From assembly GCF_014490785.1 (NCBI RefSeq), contig NZ_CP051488.1, positions 4,898,001-4,962,000 on the forward strand: a stretch of DNA of 64,000 bases. Reading direction: 5' to 3'. The position numbers and the translations under genes were made by a program. This DNA is from Kosakonia sp. SMBL-WEM22. GTDB taxonomy: Bacteria > Pseudomonadota > Gammaproteobacteria > Enterobacterales > Enterobacteriaceae. The notes below the pieces were generated by a model. It was not told the origin of the DNA. It saw only the letters and a program-made list of their open reading frames with translations, and did not search any database. Below are positions 57,249 through 64,000 of this stretch, one piece after another. Numbering within the stretch: position 1 is the first letter of the stretch; the number at the start of each line of letters is the position of its first letter.

Positions 57249-60200
57249 ATGCAGGTCAGCAGAAGGCAGTTCTTTAAGATCTGCGCTGGCGGTATGGCAG
57301 GTACAACGGCTGCAGCACTGGGCTTTGCCCCCAACATTGCACTCGCGGAGACACGGCAATATAAGCTGTTGCGCACCCGCGAAACCCGTAATACTTGCAC
57401 ATATTGTTCCGTGGGCTGCGGGCTATTGATGTATAGCCTCGGCGACGGTGCAAAAAACGCCAAAGCGTCAATTTTCCATATCGAAGGGGATCCGGACCAT
57501 CCGGTAAACCGCGGCGCGCTCTGCCCGAAAGGGGCAGGTCTGGTGGATTTCATCCACTCTGAAAGCCGCCTGAAATACCCGGAATACCGTGCTCCAGGTT
57601 CCGATAAGTGGCAACGCATCACCTGGGAAGATGCCTTTGAGCGCATCGCCAAACTGATGAAAGCCGACCGCGACGCCAACTATGTTGCGCAGAACGCCGA
57701 AGGCACCACCGTGAACCGCTGGCTGAGCACCGGGATGCTGTGCGCATCCGCTTCCAGTAACGAAACCGGCTATTTAACCCAGAAATTTACCCGCGCCCTC
57801 GGCATGTTAGCCGTCGATAACCAGGCGCGTGTCTGACACGGACCAACGGTAGCAAGTCTTGCTCCAACATTTGGTCGCGGTGCGATGACCAACCACTGGG
57901 TTGACATGAAGAACGCCAATCTCATCGTGGTGATGGGAGGGAACGCGGCAGAAGCGCATCCGGTGGGATTCCGCTGGGCGATGGAAGCCAAGATCCATAA
58001 TGGCGCGAAGCTGATTGTTATCGATCCACGCTTTACGCGAACCGCCTCGGTTGCGGATTTTTATACGCCGATTCGTTCCGGTACTGACATCGCTTTCTTG
58101 TCAGGCGTATTGCTGTACCTGTTGAACAACGAAAAATATAACCGCGAATATACCGAAGCCTATACCAACGCCAGCCTGATCGTGCGTGAAGATTTTGGCT
58201 TTGAAGATGGCCTGTTCACCGGCTATGACGCGGAAACACGCAAGTACGACAAAACCACCTGGAACTACGAGCTGGATGAGAAGGGTTTCGCTAAGCGCGA
58301 TAAAACGCTGACTCACCCGCGCTGCGTGTGGAACCTGCTGAAACAGCACGTTTCCCGCTATACGCCAGAAGTGGTTGAAAACATCTGCGGAACGCCAAAA
58401 GCGGACTTCCTGAAGGTGTGCGAGTACATTGCGGAAACCAGCGTGCACGACAAAACCGCCTCGTTCCTCTATGCCCTGGGCTGGACGCAACACTCCGTCG
58501 GCGCGCAGAACATCCGTACGATGGCGATGATTCAGCTGCTGCTGGGCAATATGGGGATGGCAGGTGGCGGCGTGAACGCCCTGCGCGGCCACTCCAATAT
58601 TCAGGGTCTGACCGATCTTGGCCTGCTGTCGCAGAGCCTGCCGGGCTACATGACGCTGCCGAACGAGAAGCAGAAAGATCTCCAGACCTACCTGACCGTC
58701 AACACGCCGAAACCGCTGCTGGAAGGCCAGGTTAACTACTGGAGCAACTACCCGAAATTCTTCGTTTCGATGATGAAAGCCTTCTTTGGCGACAAAGCGA
58801 CGGCGGAGAACAGCTGGGGCTTTGACTGGCTGCCGAAGTGGGACAAAGGCTACGACGTTCTGCAGTACTTCGAAATGATGAGCCAGGGCAAGGTCAACGG
58901 CTATATTTGCCAGGGCTTTAACCCGGTCGCTTCGTTCCCGAACAAGCACAAGGTAGTAGCATCCCTGTCGAAACTGAAGTTCCTGGTGACCATCGATCCG
59001 CTGAATACGGAAACCTCGACCTTCTGGCAGAACCACGGCGAGTCTAATGATGTCGATCCGTCGACCATCCAGACCGAAGTGTTCCGCCTGCCGTCGACCT
59101 GCTTTGCTGAAGAGAACGGATCCATCGTTAACTCCGGCCGCTGGTTGCAGTGGCACTGGAAAGGTGCCGATGCCCCGGGCGAAGCGCTGAACGATGGTGA
59201 GATCCTGGCCGGTATCTTCTTACGCCTGCGTAAGATGTATGCCGCAGAGGGTGGCGCGAATCCGGAACAGGTTCTGAACATGACCTGGAACTACTCGACG
59301 CCGGAGAATCCGTCTGCGGAAGAAGTGGCGATGGAGAGCAACGGCAAAGCGCTGGTCGATATTATCGATCCGGTAAGCGGCGACGTGCTGGCGAAGAAAG
59401 GCAACCAGCTTGGCAGCTTTGCGCACCTGCGCGATGACGGCACCACTTCAAGCGGCTGTTGGATTTTCGCCGGGAGCTGGACGCCGGATGGCAACCAGAT
59501 GGCGCGCCGCGACAACGCCGATCCGTCAGGCCTTGGCAATACGCTGGGCTGGGCATGGGCGTGGCCGCTCAACCGCCGTATTCTCTATAACCGTGCCTCC
59601 GCAGACCCGCAGGGTAACCCGTGGGATCCGAAGCGCAAGCTGCTCAGCTACGCCAACGGCAAGTGGGTGGGTGCGGATATTCCGGACTACAGCACCGCCG
59701 CACCTGGCAGTGAAGTCGGGCCGTTTATCATGCAGCCGGAAGGGCTGGGCCGTCTCTTCGCGCTCGATAAGATGATGGAAGGGCCGTTCCCGGAACACTA
59801 CGAGCCGTTCGAAACGCCGTTGGGTACTAACCCGCTGCACCCGAATGTCGTCTCGAACCCTGCTGCGCGCGTCTTTAAAGGCGATCTCGCTGCGATGGGT
59901 AAAGCCGATAAGTTCCCATATGTCGGGACTACTTACCGCCTGACCGAGCACTTCCACTACTGGACCAAGCATGCGCTGTTGAACTCCATCGCGCAGCCGG
60001 AACAGTTTGTGGAGATTGGCGAGAAACTGGCGGGCAAGCTGGGCATTTCGCAGGGCGATACCGTGCGCGTCTCCTCTAACCGTGGCTATATCAAAGCCAA
60101 AGCGGTGGTGACTAAGCGTATTCGTACTCTGAAAGTGGACGGCAAAGATATCGACACCATCGGTATTCCGATTCACTGGGGTTACGAGGGCGTGGCGAAG

Positions 60201-60299
60201 AAAGGCTTTATCGCCAACACGCTGACGCCGTTTGTCGGTGATGCGAATACCCAAACGCCGGAGTTCAAGGCGTTCCTGGTGAATGTGGAAAAGGTGTAA
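57249..60299 (+). CDS. fdoG: Formate dehydrogenase-O, catalytic subunit alpha (selenocysteine)
   Basis: Molybdopterin enzyme oxidising formate in the periplasm and passing electrons through FdoH and FdoI to quinone. The frame is 1016 codons, the E. coli FdoG length, if the in-frame TGA at 57834-57836 (codon 196, ARV-U-HGPT) is read as selenocysteine. Reading it as a stop gives two artificial pieces (57249-57836 and 57885-60299). A SECIS hairpin follows the TGA. The Tat signal is SRRQFFK with the hydrophobic stretch to about residue 33. The [4Fe-4S] ligands are in NTCTYCSVGCG and GALCPKG. AGGAGTAACCC precedes the ATG. It is first of fdoGHI-fdhE. Confidence 0.98.
57834..57876 (+). promoter_or_regulatory. 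SECIS element for selenocysteine insertion
   Basis: Starting at the TGA, GACCAA (57841-57846) pairs with TTGGTC (57871-57876), and an upper stem AGCAA/TTGCT (57851-57855/57859-57863) closes a GTC apical loop. Position and apical G/U match bacterial SECIS elements bound by SelB, as in E. coli fdnG, fdoG and fdhF. Confidence 0.9.
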
Positions 60300-60311
60300 C
60301 GGAGACGACTT

Positions 60312-61214
60312 ATGGCTTATCAATCGCAAGACATCATCCGTCGTTCCGCGACTAACGGTTTCACGCCCGCGCCTCAGGCGCGGGATCACCAGCAGGAAGT
60401 GGCGAAGCTTATCGACGTCACCACCTGTATCGGCTGTAAAGCCTGCCAGGTGGCGTGTTCCGAATGGAACGACCTGCGTGATGAGGTGGGGCACAACGTC
60501 GGGGTGTATGACAACCCGGCGGATCTGACCGCCAAATCATGGACGGTGATGCGTTTCTCGGAAGTGGAGCAGAACGACAAACTGGAGTGGCTGATTCGTA
60601 AAGATGGCTGCATGCACTGCGCCGATCCTGGCTGTCTGAAAGCATGTCCGTCAGAAGGGGCTATCATTCAGTATGCTAACGGCATTGTCGACTTCCAGTC
60701 TGAGCAGTGCATTGGCTGCGGTTACTGCATCGCTGGCTGCCCGTTCGATGTGCCGCGCCTGAACCCGGAAGACAACCGCGTCTACAAATGTACGCTGTGT
60801 GTTGACCGTGTGACGGTAGGCCAGGAACCGGCTTGCGTGAAAACCTGCCCGACCGGCGCTATCCACTTTGGCTCCAAAGAGGATATGAAAAACCTCGCCG
60901 GCGAGCGCGTGGCAGAGCTGAAAACTCGCGGTTACGATAACGCAGGTCTGTACGATCCGGCCGGTGTTGGCGGTACGCACGTGATGTATGTGCTGCACCA
61001 TGCCAATAACCCGAATCTCTACCATGGCCTGCCGGAGAACCCGGAAATCAGCGCAACCGTGAAGTTCTGGAAAGGGATCTGGAAACCACTTGCGGCGGTC
61101 GGCTTTGCTGCCACCTTCGCGGCCAGCATCTTCCACTATGTCGGTGTCGGTCCGAACCGCGCAGAAGAGGAAGAGGACAACCTGCATGAAGAGAAAGACG
61201 AGGTGCGCAAATGA
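60312..61214 (+). CDS. fdoH: Formate dehydrogenase-O, iron-sulfur subunit beta
   Basis: Electron-transfer subunit of 300 residues that carries four [4Fe-4S] clusters and a C-terminal membrane anchor. Cysteine groups in order are CIGCKACQVAC (about 39-49), CADPGCLKACP (about 100-110), CIGCGYCIAGCP (about 133-144) and CTLCVDRV with CVKTCP (about 157-183). The anchor is FWKGIWKPLAAVGFAATFAASIFHYVGVG (about 250-278), followed by an acidic tail. GGAGACGACTT precedes the ATG. It overlaps fdoI by four bases. Confidence 0.98.
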   Translation: MAYQSQDIIRRSATNGFTPAPQARDHQQEVAKLIDVTTCIGCKACQVACSEWNDLRDEVGHNVGVYDNPADLTAKSWTVMRFSEVEQNDKLEWLIRKDGCMHCADPGCLKACPSEGAIIQYANGIVDFQSEQCIGCGYCIAGCPFDVPRLNPEDNRVYKCTLCVDRVTVGQEPACVKTCPTGAIHFGSKEDMKNLAGERVAELKTRGYDNAGLYDPAGVGGTHVMYVLHHANNPNLYHGLPENPEISATVKFWKGIWKPLAAVGFAATFAASIFHYVGVGPNRAEEEEDNLHEEKDEVRK

Positions 61215-61849
61215 GAAAACGTGACACCATCGTGCGCTATTCGGCACCCGAGCGCATCAACCACTGGATCACCGCCTTCTGCTTCGTGCTGGCGTCGGTG
61301 AGCGGGCTGGGGTTTTTCTTCCCCTCCTTCAACTGGTTGATGAACATTCTTGGGACGCCGCAGCTGGCGCGTATTCTTCATCCGTTTGTCGGCGTGGTGA
61401 TGTTTGCCTCGTTTATAATCATGTTTTTCCGCTATTGGCACCATAACCTCATCAATAGGGATGATATCTTTTGGGCGAAGAATATTCGTAAGATCGTCGT
61501 CAATGAGGAAGTGGGTGACACCGGGCGCTATAATTTCGGTCAGAAGTGTGTGTTCTGGGCGGCGATTATCTTCCTGGTGTTGCTACTGGCAAGCGGCGTG
61601 GTTATCTGGCGCCCTTACTTTGCACCCGCGTTTCCCATCCCGGTGATCCGCTTAGCGCTGATGGTGCATTCATTTGCAGCAGTCGCGTTGATTGTGGTTA
61701 TCATGGTGCACATTTATGCCGCCTTGTGGGTTAAAGGCACCATAACCGCAATGGTGGAAGGCTGGGTTACCAGCACTTGGGCGAAGAAACATCACCCGCG
61801 CTGGTACCGGGAAGTTCGCAGCAAGACAACGGAAAAACCAACTGAATGA
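61211..61849 (+). CDS. fdoI: Formate dehydrogenase-O, cytochrome b556 subunit gamma
   Basis: Inner-membrane diheme cytochrome that passes electrons to the quinone pool, 212 residues (211 in E. coli). Four helices lie at about 18-36, 53-72, 115-132 and 150-172. Histidines in ERINHWITAFCFVLAS, LHPFVGV and LMVHSFAA / VMVHIYAAL are the likely heme ligands. It overlaps fdoH upstream and fdhE downstream (ATGA each), so the four genes form one coupled operon. Confidence 0.97.
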   Translation: MRKRDTIVRYSAPERINHWITAFCFVLASVSGLGFFFPSFNWLMNILGTPQLARILHPFVGVVMFASFIIMFFRYWHHNLINRDDIFWAKNIRKIVVNEEVGDTGRYNFGQKCVFWAAIIFLVLLLASGVVIWRPYFAPAFPIPVIRLALMVHSFAAVALIVVIMVHIYAALWVKGTITAMVEGWVTSTWAKKHHPRWYREVRSKTTEKPTE

Positions 61850-62775
61850 GTATTCGCATAATCCCGCAAGATGAGCTGGAGAAGAGCGAAAAACGCACGG
61901 CGGAAGTGATTCCGCCGTTGTTATTCCCCAGACTCAAAAACCTCTATAACCGCCGTGCGGAACGTCTGCGCACGCTGGCAGAGAGTAATCCGCTGGGTGA
62001 TTATCTGCGTTTTGCCGCGCTGATCGCCCATGCCCAGGAGGTGGTGCTGTATGACCACCCGTTACAACTCGATCTGACGGCGCGTCTTAAAGAAGCTGCC
62101 GCGCAGGGCAAGCCGCCGCTTGATATTCATGTCCTGCCGCGCGATACGCACTGGCACAAGCTGCTGCATTCGCTGATTGCCGAGCTGAAGCCGGAGATGA
62201 GCGGCCCGGCGCTGGCGGTAATCGAGAACCTGGAAAAGGCCTCCGCACAGGAGCTGGAAGCGATGGCTAGCGCGCTCTTTGCCGCCGACTTCGCCTCTGT
62301 CAGCAGCGATAAAGCGCCCTTTATCTGGGCCGCACTGTCGCTCTACTGGGCGCAGATGGCAAGCCTCATTCCGGGGAAAGCCCGCGCGGAATATGGCGAA
62401 CAGCGCCAGTTCTGCCCGGTGTGCGGATCGATGCCGGTTTCCAGTACGGTGCACATTGGCAGCAGCCAGGGGCTGCGCTACCTGCACTGCAACCTGTGCG
62501 AAACAGAGTGGCACGTGGTGCGCGTCAAGTGCAGCAACTGCGAGCAAACCCGCGATCTGCACTACTGGTCGCTGGATAACGAGCAGGCGGCAATCAAAGC
62601 GGAGAGCTGCGGCGACTGCGGCACTTACCTGAAAATTCTTTATCAGGAAAAAGACCAGAATGTCGAAGCAGTGGCCGACGATCTGGCGTCGCTGATCCTC
62701 GATGCCCGCATGGAGCAGGAAGGGTTCGCCCGTAGCTCCATCAACCCGTTCTTATTCCCCGGCGAAGGGGAGTAA
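61846..62775 (+). CDS. fdhE: Formate dehydrogenase accessory protein FdhE
   Basis: Cytoplasmic protein needed for assembly or proofreading of the respiratory formate dehydrogenases before Tat export. Its 309 residues equal E. coli. The C-terminal half has four rubredoxin-like CxxC pairs: FCPVCGS, CNLCETEW, CSNCEQT and SCGDCGTYL (about 188-262), which bind iron. The tail GFARSSINPFLFPGE is conserved. It starts within the end of fdoI. No clear terminator was found; the next gene begins 258 bases later. Confidence 0.97.
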   Translation: MSIRIIPQDELEKSEKRTAEVIPPLLFPRLKNLYNRRAERLRTLAESNPLGDYLRFAALIAHAQEVVLYDHPLQLDLTARLKEAAAQGKPPLDIHVLPRDTHWHKLLHSLIAELKPEMSGPALAVIENLEKASAQELEAMASALFAADFASVSSDKAPFIWAALSLYWAQMASLIPGKARAEYGEQRQFCPVCGSMPVSSTVHIGSSQGLRYLHCNLCETEWHVVRVKCSNCEQTRDLHYWSLDNEQAAIKAESCGDCGTYLKILYQEKDQNVEAVADDLASLILDARMEQEGFARSSINPFLFPGEGE

Positions 62776-62970
62776 AATCAGCAGGTCGCGGTAACTTTTT
62801 GCCCGGCCTGTTACTGATACGGGGTGACACACTCACCCCCTCCTTTTTCAAGTTTATTATCGCTTCCCCCCGTCTAATAAGGCGTCAGCCTCCCTTCCGA
62901 TGCATTCCTGAAAGAAAAAAACGTTCTTTCGAGCTGGGTTCCACTTTTCATTTTCAGCCCAAAACCCCCG

Positions 62971-62999
62971 TTTTCATTTCGCAAAAAACAGGCTATAAA
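62971..62999 (+). promoter_or_regulatory. Candidate promoter of the hydrolase gene
   Basis: TTTTCA (62971-62976), 17 bases, then TATAAA (62994-62999), 34 bases before the ATG at 63033. The region is AT-rich, so it is only a candidate. Confidence 0.45.
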
Positions 63000-63032
63000 T
63001 CCTGGGTATTTATACAGACAAAGGAATGCGAA

Positions 63033-63944
63033 ATGGCACTGGAACAGGGTATTAGCCAGCTGGTAAGCGACTTTATTGCTGCAGGACGGCCTTCCGCCGG
63101 CGAGCAGAGTATTGATGACCGGCGCGCAGGGTATCTCGCCAGCACAGCGCTGGCAGGCGAGACGGAACACCGTGTTGAGGTAAATGAGTTCACGCTGGAG
63201 AGCATTCGCTTTCGCTGCTACTCACCGCAAGATGCCAACGGTAATCTGCCCGCGCTTATCTACTATCACGGGGGCTGTTTTGTTAGCGGCAGCTTCGATA
63301 CCCACGATAAACAACTGCGCCAGCTCGCCTTTTACAGCGGCTGTCGGGTCATTGCCGTGCAGTACCGGCTTGCGCCAGAGCACCGCTGGCCAGCGGCCCA
63401 TGATGATGCACTGAGGGGCGCTGAACTGATCCGGGAACACGCGCAGCAGCTTGGCATCGATCCTCAGCGCATCACGCTGGCGGGCGATAGCGCGGGCGGG
63501 CATCTGGCGCTGGTGACGGCATTGCGCTTAAAAGCCGCAGGCGAGTGGCAGCCTGCTCTGTTGATCCTTATTTATCCGATGCTTGATGCAACCGCCTGGT
63601 TCGACAGCTATACCCTTAACGGCTCGGATTATGTGATCACCCGCGAGGCGCTGCTCTCCGGCTATACACACTATCTTGGCGAGACCGATCGCCTGCTGCC
63701 GGATGTCAGCCCGCTGTGGCGCGATGATTTCAACGGCCTGCCGCCGACGCATATCGTCACCGCTGAGTTTGACCCGCTGTGCGATGAAGGGGAGTCGCTC
63801 TATCAGCGAATGACCGAACAGGGCGTGGCATGCTCCTGTTCGCGTTATCTCGGTGTGATACACGGATTCTTCCAGCTTGCCGGCATCAGCCGCACGGCAG
63901 TGGATGTGATTTACGATGTGGCGGCGCGCATCGCCAGAGTGTAA
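63033..63944 (+). CDS. Alpha/beta hydrolase, hormone-sensitive-lipase (HSL) family
   Basis: Esterase-like enzyme of 303 residues from ATG 63033 (MALEQGISQLVSDFIAAGRP), with AAAGGA at 7 bases; in-frame codons back to 62799 are not supported. The HSL-family oxyanion motif is IYYHGGCFVSGSFDTHDK (about 79-96). The nucleophile elbow is AGDSAGGH (Ser about 154), the acid is in TAEFDPLCDEG and the histidine in GVIHGFFQL. VQYRLAPEHRWPAAHDDAL is also typical. There is no signal peptide, so it should be cytoplasmic. The natural ester is unknown; E. coli Aes is a distant relative. It stands alone after fdhE with no metabolic link to it. Confidence 0.88.
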   Translation: MALEQGISQLVSDFIAAGRPSAGEQSIDDRRAGYLASTALAGETEHRVEVNEFTLESIRFRCYSPQDANGNLPALIYYHGGCFVSGSFDTHDKQLRQLAFYSGCRVIAVQYRLAPEHRWPAAHDDALRGAELIREHAQQLGIDPQRITLAGDSAGGHLALVTALRLKAAGEWQPALLILIYPMLDATAWFDSYTLNGSDYVITREALLSGYTHYLGETDRLLPDVSPLWRDDFNGLPPTHIVTAEFDPLCDEGESLYQRMTEQGVACSCSRYLGVIHGFFQLAGISRTAVDVIYDVAARIARV

Positions 63945-64000
63945 CGGGCTGCACGGGAAAGGGTGGCATCGCACGCGCCATCGGCAGGCCCAGCACCTAC

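Noticed and set aside
57249..57836. Premature stop or pseudogene in fdoG
   Set aside because: The TGA sits at the known selenocysteine codon, homology continues in frame, and a SECIS hairpin follows.
1..64000. CRISPR array, prophage, insertion sequence, tRNA or rRNA
   Set aside because: No regularly spaced repeats with unique spacers, no transposase or phage protein, and no tRNA or rRNA sequence was recognised; the only tandem repeat is the BIME array.

Overview
The window is chromosomal DNA of a member of the Enterobacteriaceae. Almost every gene is recognisable at or near the length of its Escherichia coli counterpart, and long blocks keep the E. coli order (argE-ppc-eptC; metJ-metBL; cytR-ftsN-hslVU-menA-rraA-zapB-glpFKX-fpr; tpiA-cdh-sbp-pfkA-fieF-cpxP-cpxRA; sodA-rhaT-rhaRS-rhaBAD; fdhD-fdoGHI-fdhE). 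Differences from E. coli (no ptsA/gldA/katG between fsaB and metF, no yiiX beside rpmE, no kdgT beside sodA, plus several extra genes) suggest an Enterobacter/Kosakonia/Citrobacter-like genus. The species cannot be fixed from sequence alone.

Layout. 1-7.6 kb: 3' part of argE, ppc, the LPS-core phosphoethanolamine transferase eptC, the AraC-type regulator yijO and fructose-6-phosphate aldolase fsaB. 7.6-13 kb: methionine genes metF, metBL and metJ, with tandem met boxes before metF and between metB and metJ. A candidate 26-codon gene with its own promoter lies between metJ and rpmE. 13-22 kb: rpmE, priA, cytR, ftsN, heat-shock hslVU (with a sigma-32 promoter overlapping the ftsN stop), menA, rraA, zapB. 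22-28.8 kb: glpFKX, fpr, yiiR, yiiQ, tpiA. 28.8-34.3 kb: an anion permease absent from this place in E. coli, then cdh, sbp, pfkA, fieF. 34.4-35.4 kb: an AT-richer two-gene cassette, an HExxH metallopeptidase-like protein overlapping a small lipoprotein gene, inserted between fieF and cpxP. 35.5-40.8 kb: the sRNA CpxQ, cpxP, cpxRA, yiiM, a dihydrodipicolinate-synthase-family aldolase, sodA. 41-54.2 kb: a large rhamnose locus with the symporter rhaT, regulators rhaSR, rhaBAD, a four-gene sugar ABC importer, a lactaldehyde-reductase-like dehydrogenase and the mutarotase rhaM. 54.2-56.1 kb: an XRE-cupin regulator divergent from azlCD, and a DUF1471 protein. 56.2-62.8 kb: fdhD and the selenocysteine-containing formate dehydrogenase-O operon with fdhE. 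63-64 kb: an HSL-type alpha/beta hydrolase.

How the parts work together. The rhamnose block has two uptake routes, anomer conversion, isomerase, kinase and aldolase, and a reductase for the lactaldehyde product. It is controlled by RhaS/RhaR and CRP sites seen between rhaS and rhaB. The glp block, fsaB, tpiA, pfkA and glpX feed triose and hexose phosphates. The fdo block makes a periplasm-facing formate oxidase that needs UGA recoding. Intergenic repeats are frequent: BIME/REP elements (a 63-bp tandem array between rhaA and rhaD) and a family of CCCTCTCCCG/CGGGAGAGGG palindromes.

The most unusual element is the 34.4-35.4 kb cassette. It resembles a metallopeptidase effector with a periplasmic lipoprotein partner, of the kind seen near type VI secretion genes, but no secretion gene lies in this window.
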